DNA of 41,591 bases from Phycisphaerales bacterium (GCA_028284805.1 JANQQZ010000056.1:1-41591); one strand, 5' to 3'. Shown: positions 7,276 to 15,472, counted from the stretch's first letter. Made by a program: numbers and translations. Notes: generated by a model not told the origin, from the letters alone.

Positions 7276-8961
7276 TTATCCCGAGGCCGAGGACACGACA
7301 AGCTCGTACGTCGTCGGTGCATCGGGCCCGACAGGCAAGCCCAGCACGAAGACCCACAGGTAAAAGAGCAGCGTCCACCCGATCAGCAGCGCGATCGAGT
7401 AGGGCAGCATGGTCGCCACCATCGTGCCGATGCCCAGGTCCCGCTTGTACCGCGTCGCGACGGCCAGGATGAGCCCGAAGTAGCTCATCATGGGGGTGAT
7501 GATGTTGGTGGTGCTGTCGCCGATGCGGTAGGCCGCCTGGATCACCTCGGGGCTGTACCCGATGGTCATGAGCATGGGCACGAAGATCGGCGCGGTGATC
7601 GCCCACTGGGCGCTGGCCGAGCCCAGCACCAGGTTCACGAAGCAGCACATCAGGATGAAGGGGACGAACACCGCGGGGTTGTCCAGGTTCATCGCGATCA
7701 GCAGGTCGGCGCCCCTGACCGCCAGGATCTGGCCCAGGCCCGAGTAGCCGAAGAACGCGACGAACTGAGCGGCGAAGAACACGAGCACGATGTAGAGCCC
7801 CATGCTCCGCATCGCGCTGGCCATCGCGTTGATGATGTCCTTGTCGTTCCTCATCGTGCCGACGATGCGCCCGTACACGAACGAGGGCACCACGAAGAAG
7901 ACCACGATCATCGGGACCACGCTGCGCAAGAGCGGGCGGAATCGCTCGGCGCCCGCCGCGTCGGGGTCCGGGTTCTGCAGCACACCCCAGCCCGGCAGCC
8001 AGCCGAGCACGCCGCGCACGGGCTCGCCCCCCGGGCCCGCGAGCACCACGATCCCCAGCGTCACGATCACACAGGCGAGCCCGGCCCACGCGATGCCGAC
8101 CCACTCGCGACGCGAGACCGGCTTCATCTCCGCCGCCGCCTCACCCGAGGCCAGGCGGAGGTCGTCCTCGGCCTCGCTGACGTCGTACGCGCCGAGCCTG
8201 GGCTCGACGATGAACGTCGTCACCGCCCAGCACACGCCCGTCACCAGAAAGGTGCTGGCGATCATGAAGTACCAGTTGACCGCGGGGTGGACCTCGTAAG
8301 CCGGGTCGATCAGCCGCGCCGCTTCCTCGGTAATCCCCGCCAGCAGCGGGTCGACCGTGCCGATCAGCAGGTTCGCGCTGTACCCGCCCGAGACGCCCGC
8401 GAAGGCGGCCGCCATCCCCGCGAACGGGTGCCGACCCAGCGAGTGATAGATCGCCATCGCCAGCGGGATGAGCACGACGTAGCCCATCTCGCTCGCCGTG
8501 TTGCTCAGGACACCCGCGAACACGACGACGGCGGTGACCAGCCTGGGCGGCGCGCCGAGCACCATCCCCCGCACGATCGCGGTCAGCAGCCCCGATTTCT
8601 CGGCGACGCCCACGCCCAGCATCGCGACCAGCACGGTCCCCAGCGGCGCAAAGCCCGCGAAGTTGCTCACGATGTTCTGGCTCATCCAGCGCACGCCCTC
8701 GCCCGAGAGCAGGCTGGTCACCACGAACACCTCGCCCTCGTTCCCGGGGCGCGGGTCCTCGGCGCTCAGCCCCGTCCACGACAGGATGGCGCTCGCGATC
8801 ACAACGCCCACCGCAAAGAGCGCGAAAAGCGACACCGGGTGCGGCAGCAGATTTCCCAGCCACTCCACGAAGCCCAGGAACCGGCCCATCGGGCCCGGCG
8901 GCCGACCGCCGCCCGAGCCCCCCGTCTCCCTCTCCAGCACTGGTGCACTCCCGTCGGCCAT
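7276..8961 (-). CDS. AbgT-family transporter (p-aminobenzoyl-glutamate type)
   Basis: A 561-residue, roughly 11-13-helix membrane protein. The N-terminal signature FLGFVEWLGNLLPHPVSLFALFAVGVV and later segments (NLLIGTVDPLLAGITEEAARLIDP, FGYSGLGQILAVRGADLL, GSASAQWAITAPIFVPMLMTIG, QAAYRIGDSTTNIITPMMSYFGLIL) match the AbgT family. Members take up p-aminobenzoyl-glutamate or export sulfonamides; which applies here cannot be told. I chose the ATG at 8961 because the protein then begins with a short polar tail before helix one; in-frame starts at 8988 and 9033 add a non-homologous stretch. No strong ribosome site precedes any of these. No aminohydrolase partner (AbgA/AbgB) is nearby, so folate-fragment salvage is not supported by context. 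Confidence 0.87.
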   Translation of the reverse strand: MADGSAPVLERETGGSGGGRPPGPMGRFLGFVEWLGNLLPHPVSLFALFAVGVVIASAILSWTGLSAEDPRPGNEGEVFVVTSLLSGEGVRWMSQNIVSNFAGFAPLGTVLVAMLGVGVAEKSGLLTAIVRGMVLGAPPRLVTAVVVFAGVLSNTASEMGYVVLIPLAMAIYHSLGRHPFAGMAAAFAGVSGGYSANLLIGTVDPLLAGITEEAARLIDPAYEVHPAVNWYFMIASTFLVTGVCWAVTTFIVEPRLGAYDVSEAEDDLRLASGEAAAEMKPVSRREWVGIAWAGLACVIVTLGIVVLAGPGGEPVRGVLGWLPGWGVLQNPDPDAAGAERFRPLLRSVVPMIVVFFVVPSFVYGRIVGTMRNDKDIINAMASAMRSMGLYIVLVFFAAQFVAFFGYSGLGQILAVRGADLLIAMNLDNPAVFVPFILMCCFVNLVLGSASAQWAITAPIFVPMLMTIGYSPEVIQAAYRIGDSTTNIITPMMSYFGLILAVATRYKRDLGIGTMVATMLPYSIALLIGWTLLFYLWVFVLGLPVGPDAPTTYELVVSSASG

Positions 8962-9159
8962 GCGGCCAAGGTAGCACGCGCGACGCATGCCGGCTTGAAC
9001 ACGAACCACGAGCGGATCGCTCTGGAGGGCCATGCCGACCCCCGCCGCCGGTCATCCCATCAGACGGCCCTGGGGCGCCGTGGGGCCGCTATCGGTCCCA
9101 CGAGCGGTGCGAGTCGGCTGAGACCCGGTCGCATTTGCCCGAAGCGGCCCATGTTCGTC

Positions 9160-9210
9160 TTGTGCTTCGCATCACCTCACTCGACAATGCCGTACCCAAC
9201 CGCAGGAGGT
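9160..9210 (+). promoter_or_regulatory. Possible promoter and strong ribosome site for the small Cys/His protein
   Basis: TTGTGC at 9160-9165 and GACAAT at 9183-9188 are separated by 17 bases, giving a plausible but weak sigma-70-like promoter. AGGAGGT at 9204-9210, four bases before the ATG at 9215, is one of the strongest Shine-Dalgarno sequences in the window and supports the small gene as real. Confidence 0.4.
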
Positions 9211-9214
9211 TCAC

Positions 9215-9424
9215 ATGCTCACGATCCAAGACGGTCAATGCGGCACGTGTGCTCATTTCGGAGCCGACGATGCCGGTTCGGAGAAGCTGATCCAGATCCG
9301 CATCACGCATCAGGCGCCGCCCGATGTCGTCGAGCCCTGCGGCCACCCCGAGAACGCTCCGCGCGATCTCAAGGTATCCCCAGTCAGCACCTGCGCCGGT
9401 TACACACCCGCCAACGTCGCGTGA
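9215..9424 (+). CDS. Small Cys/His protein (69 aa), likely metal-binding
   Basis: A 69-residue protein with no signal peptide. Four cysteines and two histidines are spaced CGTCAHF (C9, C12, H14), PCGHP (C42, H44) and TCAGY (C60), suggesting a zinc-ribbon-like or other metal site. Between them lies a hydrophilic segment (EKLIQIRITHQAPPDVVE). I believe similar small proteins with the CxxC...CGHP...C pattern occur in other planctomycetes, but could not check this. It is preceded by a near-perfect AGGAGGT ribosome site. It sits convergently against the iron-transport ATPase gene with a 25-base gap and has no operon partner. Function unknown; a regulatory or redox role is possible. Confidence 0.75.
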   Translation: MLTIQDGQCGTCAHFGADDAGSEKLIQIRITHQAPPDVVEPCGHPENAPRDLKVSPVSTCAGYTPANVA

Positions 9425-9449
9425 CCGCGGCAGGCATCCTGCCCGAGCA

Positions 9450-10109
9450 TCAAGAAACGCGAGCAAGCCTCGTCATGCGGTCCGAGACACACTCGGCCTC
9501 GTGCTCATCATGCGTCACCATGACCGTTGCGATGCCCCGTTCCCTGAGGATGCGGAGCACGTCGCCTCGCACGCCCTGACGCAGCTCCGCATCAAGCCCG
9601 TCGAACGCTTCGTCGAGCAGCATCACGTTTGGCTCAGGGCCCAGTGCTCTCGCGAGCGCCACGCGCCGCCTTTGCCCGCCGCTGAGTTCGCCGGGCGCGC
9701 GCTCCGCCTCGTCGCGGATGCCCACGAGTTCAAGAAGAGCACACGCGCGTGCCCGCACGTCCCGGCGTGAGCCTCGCATGCCGAACATCACGTTCCCCAG
9801 CGCCGATCGGTTCGGGAAGAGCCCCAAGTCCTGAAAGACGAAGCCAACCCCGCGACGGTGGGGCGGGACCGACCTGGACTCACTCGCCACGGTGCGCCCC
9901 GCGAGCTCGATGCTCCCGCCGCTGGGATGTTCCAGACCCGCAATGAGGCGGAGCAACGTCGATTTCCCGCACCCCGAGGGCCCGAGCACCGCGTGCACCC
10001 CGCCCGCGTGTGCCTCGAGGGACAGCCCTCGGAGCAACTCCGAGCCGCCGGGATACCCGAACCGGAGCGATGTCACTCGGAGGGCGGGTTGTTCGGTGTC
10101 CCTGCTCAT
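9450..10109 (-). CDS. Iron(III) ABC transporter ATP-binding protein (FbpC/FutC-like)
   Basis: A 219-residue ABC ATPase with Walker A GPSGCGKST (43-51), signature LSGGQ (142-146), Walker B VMLLDEAFDGLD (162-173) and switch His (VTHDE, H200). It would energise the fused permease encoded immediately upstream. Its ATG at 10109 overlaps the permease stop codon (ATGA), which fixes this start over the longer frame. It ends right after the nucleotide-binding domain and lacks the C-terminal regulatory/TOBE extension that makes FbpC-type ATPases about 350 residues. Assignment to iron rests on the operon (ferric-binding and EfeM-like proteins), not on this subunit alone. Confidence 0.88.
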   Translation of the reverse strand: MSRDTEQPALRVTSLRFGYPGGSELLRGLSLEAHAGGVHAVLGPSGCGKSTLLRLIAGLEHPSGGSIELAGRTVASESRSVPPHRRGVGFVFQDLGLFPNRSALGNVMFGMRGSRRDVRARACALLELVGIRDEAERAPGELSGGQRRRVALARALGPEPNVMLLDEAFDGLDAELRQGVRGDVLRILRERGIATVMVTHDEHEAECVSDRMTRLARVS

Positions 10110-11776
10110 TTCCGATCGTCCGATGCGGTTCGTGTGTGCGTCAGGCGTGCGAGGTACTGACCGAGCAGCGCCGCCGGAAGCACGCCGAAGGCGATGAGCG
10201 CGAGACACGCACCCGCCGCTTCGTCGAGCCGCTCCTCGGACGCGAGTTGGTATGTTCGCACCGCGAGCGTGTCAAAGTTGAACGGACGAAGCATGAGCGT
10301 GATGGGCAGCTCCTTGGCAACATCCGCGACCAGCACGATGAAAGCGACGATCAGGCCGGCCCGCATCATCGGAACGTGCACCCGGAGCAGCAGCCCGAGC
10401 GATCCGACGCGGAGTGTGCGGGCGGCATCATCGACGCGGGGATGCACCCGGTCGAATGCGGCGCGAACATATGCGATGGCGACGCCGAGGAACCGGGTCT
10501 GATACCCGAGCACGAGTGCCACGAGGGAGCCAACCGCGATCAGCCCCGCCGCCCGGTCGAGGCCGAACGAGCGGAGCAGGCTGCTGAGGCCCGACACCGC
10601 TGCGATCACGCCGATCGCGATCACCGGTCCGGGCACCGCGTATCCGAACCGAGCTATGCCCCCGAAACCCCGGGACAGCCGCCCCGGGGCGAAGCGCCGC
10701 GACGCCGCGAGCATCACCGCGAGCACCACCCCGATCCCCGCCGCGATGCAGGAGACCGTGAGCGTGTGCTGGGCGGCATCAATGACCGAGACCTCGCCTG
10801 ACGAGCCACGATCACCAAACGCGAGAAGCGCGAGGTGCACAACGGGAATGCCGAAGCCCAGCAGGAGCGGGAGCACGCAGACCAGCATCGCTCCCAGCCC
10901 GAGCAAGCCGCGGAGCGGCGCACGCGGGTCTCCCATCAGCCGGCACCCCGGATCCGTCGTGACGCGTCGCCGACGAATCCATGACTCGAAGGCCACGATC
11001 AGCAGCAATGCTCCGATCACCACGGTTGAGAGCTGCGCCGCACCGATCTCGGATCCGAACCCGAGCCATGTGCGGTACACACCCGTCGCGAACGTATCGA
11101 CGGCGCAGTAGTCAGCCGTCCCGAAGTCTGCGACGGTTTCCATCAGCACGAGGATGAGCCCCGCCCCGATCGCCGGTGCAGTAAGCGGGAGTTCCACCCG
11201 AAGCAGCGTCGCGACGGGCCCCGCGCCGAGCACCCGGCTCGACTCGACCGCGGCCGCAGGCTGTTCCCGGAACGCGACCCGGGCGGCGAAGTACACATAC
11301 GGAAACAGTGTTGACGACAGCACCACCGCCGCACCACCCATCGTGCGCATGTCCGGTACCAGCCACCCGATTGACGACGAGAGCCCTCGCTCCCGCAGGA
11401 ACCCGTGCACCGGTCCGGCAACCGAGAACAGGTCTGTGTACGCGTACGCCGCGACGTACCCGGGCACCGCGAGCGGCAGAAGCATGGCTGGCGAAAGCAG
11501 CCGCGACATCGGGAAGCGGTACCGGGAAAGCAGCCACGCACTTGGAACGGCGAGCAGGAACGCGCCCGTGCAGACCAACGCCGCGAGCACTGCGGTCCCG
11601 GTGGCGTAGGCCCGCAGTCGTGTGGCTGCGAGATGCTCCCAGACATCGCCGGAGTCCTGAAACACGCTCGCTACGACGCGGAGGAGGGGCACAGCGACGA
11701 TCGCGCACACGCAGGCGCTCGCGGCGATCCACGCGAAGCGCTCGCGCTGTGACACCACACCCCGGCCGATCTGCAC
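10106..11776 (-). CDS. Iron(III) ABC transporter permease, fused two-domain (FbpB/FutB-like)
   Basis: A 556-residue membrane protein made of two tandem binding-protein-dependent transport permease domains, about 12 helices in all. The first domain occupies residues about 15-260 (MLLPLAVPGYVAAYAYTDLFSV, SSTLFPYVYFAARVAF, RVELPLTAPAIGAGLILVLMETVADFG) and the second about 290-545 (AVPGPVIAIGVIAAVSGL, VHVPMMRAGLIVAFIVLVADVAKELPITLMLRPF). The E-T-V-A-D-F-G-T and K-E-L-P-I-T-L-M-L-R-P motifs are typical of ferric-iron permeases of the FbpB/FutB/SfuB group. It starts at a GTG at 11776, two bases after the stop of the imelysin-like gene, and overlaps the ATPase start by four bases. It should carry Fe3+ across the inner membrane. 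Confidence 0.9.
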   Translation of the reverse strand: MQIGRGVVSQRERFAWIAASACVCAIVAVPLLRVVASVFQDSGDVWEHLAATRLRAYATGTAVLAALVCTGAFLLAVPSAWLLSRYRFPMSRLLSPAMLLPLAVPGYVAAYAYTDLFSVAGPVHGFLRERGLSSSIGWLVPDMRTMGGAAVVLSSTLFPYVYFAARVAFREQPAAAVESSRVLGAGPVATLLRVELPLTAPAIGAGLILVLMETVADFGTADYCAVDTFATGVYRTWLGFGSEIGAAQLSTVVIGALLLIVAFESWIRRRRVTTDPGCRLMGDPRAPLRGLLGLGAMLVCVLPLLLGFGIPVVHLALLAFGDRGSSGEVSVIDAAQHTLTVSCIAAGIGVVLAVMLAASRRFAPGRLSRGFGGIARFGYAVPGPVIAIGVIAAVSGLSSLLRSFGLDRAAGLIAVGSLVALVLGYQTRFLGVAIAYVRAAFDRVHPRVDDAARTLRVGSLGLLLRVHVPMMRAGLIVAFIVLVADVAKELPITLMLRPFNFDTLAVRTYQLASEERLDEAAGACLALIAFGVLPAALLGQYLARLTHTRTASDDRK

Positions 11777-11778
11777 GC

Positions 11779-12651
11779 TCAGGCCTCGATGCCGAGCGAT
11801 TGCGCCGCGTCCGCGATCGCGTCACGCAGGCGCATGCTCGCGTCGCCCATGGCGCGTCGCTCGCTGATGCCGACTTTGCTGTACGGCGTGCCTGCCGCCG
11901 AGCCGGGCCCGAAGTGGGGCTCGACCAGGTCGCTCGCCGCCGCGTACGCCGATTCGACCGCCTCGGCCCGCGTCGACGACGCCGTCTGCACGAGCGGAGC
12001 GAACGGGCGGTATTGGCTGTACACGCCCGCCCAGTTCGAACGGAAGATCAGCAGCGACTGGTCGGACCAGGTCTCTTCCTCGCTCGAGATCTTCTTCGCG
12101 GCGACCTCGGTCGTGAGCGCGAGCATGCCCCCGAACTGACCGGCCGCGGAGAACCGATCGCGCTCCCCGAGTTGCCGCGCGAGCGTGCGGATGCTCTCGA
12201 CGAGCGTGGTCGCGTAGGGCAGCGCCGCCTCGGTGTCGCCGTCCGCGTACAGCAGCACCTCGATGCGGTGGAAGCCGCGGAAATCGGGCGACGATTCGCC
12301 CTCATCGAACGCATAAGGCCTCGCATCGATGTCGCGGTCGGTGTCCTCGAACGATGCCGCGAGTGTCTCGATCTCTTCGTACGGCGGGCGCGACTCAACG
12401 TATGCGCGCTTCGCCGCCTTGAGATCGCCCGACTTGATCGCGTTCTCGAGGTCGATCACCAGGGGCAGCTGGTCCTGACACCGCTCGCTGAAGTACGCGA
12501 TGCCCTCGTCGACGGCGCGTGCCCAGTGGGCCGGGTCGTCCGAGTTGACTTGCGATGGAGAACTCCGTCTGCCCGCGGTCGCGCCAAGAGCCAGACCCGC
12601 GTACGAGCCCGCCGCGGCCGCGAGCACACCCCGTCGTGAAATCGTGTTCAT
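11779..12651 (-). CDS. EfeM/EfeO-family imelysin-like iron-uptake protein
   Basis: A 290-residue exported protein. The N-terminus MNTISRRGVLAAAAGSYAGLALG is a twin-arginine-type signal (SRRGVL). The mature part is a helical imelysin/peptidase-M75 domain with the diagnostic GFHRIE (residues 126-131, the GxHxxE metal motif), preceded by DIDAR and EGESSPDFR. This is the EfeO/EfeM pattern of ferrous/ferric periplasmic binding proteins. There is no cupredoxin domain, so it is EfeM-like rather than full EfeO. It lies between the ferric-binding protein gene and the permease gene. Its ATG at 12651 overlaps the previous stop (ATGA); an ATG at 12657 is an alternative. No EfeU permease or EfeB peroxidase is in the window, so it probably feeds the Fbp-type ABC importer. 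Confidence 0.85.
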   Translation of the reverse strand: MNTISRRGVLAAAAGSYAGLALGATAGRRSSPSQVNSDDPAHWARAVDEGIAYFSERCQDQLPLVIDLENAIKSGDLKAAKRAYVESRPPYEEIETLAASFEDTDRDIDARPYAFDEGESSPDFRGFHRIEVLLYADGDTEAALPYATTLVESIRTLARQLGERDRFSAAGQFGGMLALTTEVAAKKISSEEETWSDQSLLIFRSNWAGVYSQYRPFAPLVQTASSTRAEAVESAYAAASDLVEPHFGPGSAAGTPYSKVGISERRAMGDASMRLRDAIADAAQSLGIEA

Positions 12652-13661
12652 CGCCATCCCGCCCTATCCATGATCCTGACAGCCTCGGCGTTGTTGCGTC
12701 CGAGCGCCGCGACGTTGACCGTGTCGGCCTTGAACTGCCCGAGCAGCTTGAGAGTCGGGTCAACCTCCACACCGTTGGCCACAGGGTACTCCTGATTTCC
12801 GGATGCGAAGACGCGCTGGGCCTCGTCACTCAGCAGGAACTCGATGAAGCGGATCGCGTTCTCACGGTTCGGAGCGGTCGCGATGACCCCGGCGCCGCAG
12901 ATGTTCACGTGCGTGCCGCGGTTGCCCTGGTTCGGGAAGATCACGCGCACCTTGGCGGCCGCCGCCCGGTCGCTCTCCGAGCCTGCGAGCATCCGCATGT
13001 AGTAGTAGTGGTTCGCGATCGCGACATCGCCCTCGCCCGCGGCGAGCGCGCGGATCTGATCGGTGTCGCCTCCCTGGGGCTTGCGAGCGAAGTTCTGCGC
13101 CAGCCCCTTGCACCACGCCTCCGTCGCATCCGCGCCCAGCGTCTCGATCATCGACGCGACCAGCGACTGGTTGTACACGTTCGACGAGCTCCGCACGAGC
13201 ACGCTGCCCTTCCATTCGGGCTTCGCGAGGTCCTCGTAGTCGAGCGTGACATCGTCGCCCACGCGTTCGCGCGAGGCGAAGATCACGCGCGCCCGTGTGG
13301 TCAGACCGAACCAGAGGCCCTCGGGGTGCCTGAGCGATTCGGGAACGTCGATGTCCATCTCGCCCGACGAGATCGGCTGGAACACGCCCTGGTCCTGGGC
13401 CCGCTGGAGCCGCGCCGCGTCCACCGCGATGAACACGTCCGCCGGGCTCGCGTCGCCCTCGCTGCGCAGGCGGGTCAGCAACTCGTCCGACTTCGCCTCG
13501 AGCAGGTTCACCTCGATGCCGGTCTCTTCGGTAAACCGCTCGTAGATCGATCGATCGGTGTCGTAGTGACGCGCCGAGTAGACGTTCACGACTCCCTGCC
13601 CGATCGCGGGCGATGCCACGATCCATGCCAGCAGGCAGAGAAACAGCTCTTTAGTCTTCAC
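12648..13661 (-). CDS. Ferric-iron ABC transporter substrate-binding protein (FbpA/FutA-like)
   Basis: A 337-residue periplasmic binding protein. The signal peptide covers about residues 1-21 (ELFLCLLAWIVASPAIG). The mature start NVYSARHYDTDRSIYERFTEETGIEV is characteristic of FutA/FbpA proteins, with Tyr33 in RHY. The triple Tyr 219-221 in ANHYYYMRML corresponds to the iron-coordinating tyrosines. The GTG at 13661 is preceded by AAGGAG at good spacing; the ATG further upstream at 13787 is not needed and would destroy the signal peptide. First gene of a four-gene operon followed, with overlaps, by the EfeM-like protein, permease and ATPase. A perfect palindrome in Fur-box geometry sits 14 bases upstream of its start. 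Confidence 0.9.
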   Translation of the reverse strand: MKTKELFLCLLAWIVASPAIGQGVVNVYSARHYDTDRSIYERFTEETGIEVNLLEAKSDELLTRLRSEGDASPADVFIAVDAARLQRAQDQGVFQPISSGEMDIDVPESLRHPEGLWFGLTTRARVIFASRERVGDDVTLDYEDLAKPEWKGSVLVRSSSNVYNQSLVASMIETLGADATEAWCKGLAQNFARKPQGGDTDQIRALAAGEGDVAIANHYYYMRMLAGSESDRAAAAKVRVIFPNQGNRGTHVNICGAGVIATAPNRENAIRFIEFLLSDEAQRVFASGNQEYPVANGVEVDPTLKLLGQFKADTVNVAALGRNNAEAVRIMDRAGWR

Positions 13662-13674
13662 AGAAGGCTCCTTG

Positions 13675-13691
13675 TTGAGACCGGGTCTCAA
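13675..13691 (-). promoter_or_regulatory. Candidate Fur-type operator upstream of the iron operon
   Basis: TTGAGACC-G-GGTCTCAA is a perfect palindrome with 8-base arms around one central base. Its inner TGAGACC-G-GGTCTCA has the 7-1-7 geometry of Fur boxes (TGAtAAT-N-ATTaTCA) and matches the TGAgA/TCTCA parts, but has CC/GG where AT/AT is usual. It lies between the -10-like TACAAT (13696-13691, minus strand) and the ribosome site of the ferric-binding protein gene, so a bound repressor would block initiation. That the regulator is Fur is inference. Confidence 0.55.
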
Positions 13692-13696
13692 TTGTA
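13691..13696 (-). promoter_or_regulatory. -10-like element of the iron operon
   Basis: On the minus strand TACAAT (5 of 6 matches to TATAAT) sits about 30 bases before the GTG start of the ferric-binding protein and touches the palindrome. No good -35 is visible (TTCGGA with 13-base spacing is poor), consistent with an activator-dependent or weak promoter. Confidence 0.35.
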
Positions 13697-14196
13697 TTCC
13701 TCGGCGGAGGGTCCGAAGCGGCGGCACGGCAAGGAAATCTGACAGCAGGCCTTTGCCCCGTCGAATCGGGAACTCCCGCAACGGCAACTCACGCTCAGAT
13801 GCCTGGCTGATGAATTCTCAGAGGCGAACTGGGATCAACTCTGAGTGCTGTGGACCTCGGAGCCGCTGCCATCCATGCCTCGGCAGCGACTCCTCACGGT
13901 GCCGACTCGAGCCATCGACGGCTACTGGGTTCGATACCGCGCTGAACGCGAAACGGTGGGCGATGTCGATATCCGACGTGATCGCCGCCCTCGCGGAGCA
14001 CCGGCGAGCCCGTCAGCCCGAGCGGCGACGAGCACCTCGGTCGAATCGCGCGACTCCCTCTGGGCGTCAGGTACCCGGCGTGTCGCGATTCAGGCAACGC
14101 CCGGAAGTGTCGAGCGGATTGAGCTGACCCTCGGGCTGCACCGCTCCCACCTGGGCGGGCACGCTATCTCAAGCGTTCGGCGGTGCTTGCGGAAAG
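13692..14196. other. 505-base stretch without a supportable gene
   Basis: Between the iron operon promoter and tRNA-Ala the frames are open in several directions but none gives a protein with recognisable motifs, a ribosome site or a sensible start. The longest frames run through the tRNA or the operon promoter and look like GC-rich chance frames. It may hold decayed gene remnants or an unannotated RNA. I see no repeats or hairpin with a U-run. Confidence 0.5.
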
Positions 14197-14270
14197 TGGA
14201 GACGATCGGGCTCGAACCGACGACCTCTTCCATGCCATGGAAGCGCTCTACCAGACTGAGCTACGTCCCC
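14197..14270 (-). tRNA. tRNA-Ala(GGC)
   Basis: A complete 74-base cloverleaf on the minus strand. The acceptor stem GGGGACG pairs with CGTCTCC and includes the G3:U70 pair that identifies alanine tRNA. The D arm is GCTC...GAGC. The anticodon stem CTTCC/GGAAG encloses the loop ATGGCAT with anticodon GGC. The T arm contains GGTTCGAGCCC. The discriminator is A73. CCA is not encoded: the genome continues CTT after A73, so it must be added enzymatically. Confidence 0.95.
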
Positions 14271-14353
14271 AGATGTACCGCTGGCGATCGCGCCAGCGGA
14301 GCGAATAGTAAGGCCAACGGCCTTCCGGTCAACCAATCGGTGCACACCGGGCC

Positions 14354-15472
14354 TCAGTTCACCCCGCCTGCACCTCCGAGAACCCGCGCCAACGCGTCCT
14401 CGACCCGGTCCAGCCCGATCCGGTCCACCCGGCACCGCTCCGGATGATCGTTCGCCGACTCCGAAGCCGGAAGCCCCGGGTCGGCGGTCAGGATCATCTC
14501 GGGCCCGCCCGGACGCGTCGGGATGCTCGTCCAGCGGTGGTCGGTCGGCCCGAACAGCGTCACCAGCGGCGTGCCCAGGGCGGCAGCGAAGTGCCGGGGG
14601 CCCGTGTCGTTCGTCACCAGCACCGCCGCCCGGCGGACCAGCGCCTTCAGCCCCCCGAGTGTCCCGCCGACCCCTGGCAGGCTCACCGGGTCGGTCTCCG
14701 CGAGCTCCGCGATCTCACCCGCGAGTTCGGCCTCCGCGGGTGAGCCGTTGACCAACACCGCCATGCCATGCTCGCGCGCGAGCACGTTGGCGAGCTCCGC
14801 AAACCGCTCGGCGGGCCATCGCTTCGCCGGGTTGTTCCCGCCCGGGTTCAGGATCGCGTACCGCTCGTCATCGATGCCCGCCGCGCGGAGCAGCTCGTCC
14901 GCCTTGGCCTCGTCCGCGTCGCTCACGCCGAGCTCCATGAACGCTTCGTCGGGCAGCCGATGGTCACCCGCGGCGTTCGCGGGTTCGAGGTCGTGTGTCG
15001 CATCGCCGCAGGAGGTGTTCAGCAGCGCGCTCGCCGCGTGCCAGTAGTAGTCCACAGCAGGCACCATCGCCCACGCGCTGCCGTTCTTCGGCGCCTTCAG
15101 CTTGTGCGTGAGCAGCATGCCCCGGCCGTCGCGGTCGTATCCGATCCGACGCGGGATGCCCGCCATCCGCGTCGTGAGCGCGGTGGAGAACGAGTTGGTC
15201 AGCAGGAGGGCGGTGTCGAACTGGCGCTGCCTGAGCTTGGCCGCAGAGTGCTTGTGTCCCATCATGCCGCCCGGGTGGGCCGCGATCAGCTCGTCGAACG
15301 AGTCCAGGCCTTCCAAGACCGCTCCGACACCAGGCTTATGCAGCACGCCGATCGTCGCGCCGGGCAGCGCGTCGCGGATCCGGCGCAGCGTGGGTGTCGC
15401 CATCACGACGTCCCCCACCCAGCTCGGGGCGACGACCAGCAGGCGCAGCGGCGTCTCGGGCGGTCTCGGCAC
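14354..15472 (-). CDS. Glycosyltransferase family 9, lipopolysaccharide heptosyltransferase-like
   Basis: About 372 residues. The start LRLLVVAPSWVGDVVMATPTLRRIRDALPGATIGVL is the classic WaaF/WaaC N-terminus. The C-terminal half has YAILNPGGNNPAKRWPAERFAELA and the NDTGPRHFAAALGTPLVTLFGPTDHRWTS signature, both typical of ADP-heptose:LPS heptosyltransferase II-like enzymes. It would add heptose to the lipid A-core oligosaccharide at the cytoplasmic face. The likely start is the GTG at 15472, about 25 bases before the conserved region; the longer frame continues upstream without homology. It follows a GmhB-like phosphatase gene by 74 bases on the same strand, which supports a heptose pathway. 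Acceptor specificity is not readable. Confidence 0.88.
   Translation of the reverse strand: MPRPPETPLRLLVVAPSWVGDVVMATPTLRRIRDALPGATIGVLHKPGVGAVLEGLDSFDELIAAHPGGMMGHKHSAAKLRQRQFDTALLLTNSFSTALTTRMAGIPRRIGYDRDGRGMLLTHKLKAPKNGSAWAMVPAVDYYWHAASALLNTSCGDATHDLEPANAAGDHRLPDEAFMELGVSDADEAKADELLRAAGIDDERYAILNPGGNNPAKRWPAERFAELANVLAREHGMAVLVNGSPAEAELAGEIAELAETDPVSLPGVGGTLGGLKALVRRAAVLVTNDTGPRHFAAALGTPLVTLFGPTDHRWTSIPTRPGGPEMILTADPGLPASESANDHPERCRVDRIGLDRVEDALARVLGGAGGVN

Noticed and set aside
13894..14097. 67-residue minus-strand frame upstream of the iron operon
   Set aside because: It is Arg/Pro-rich with no ribosome site, motif or conserved feature.
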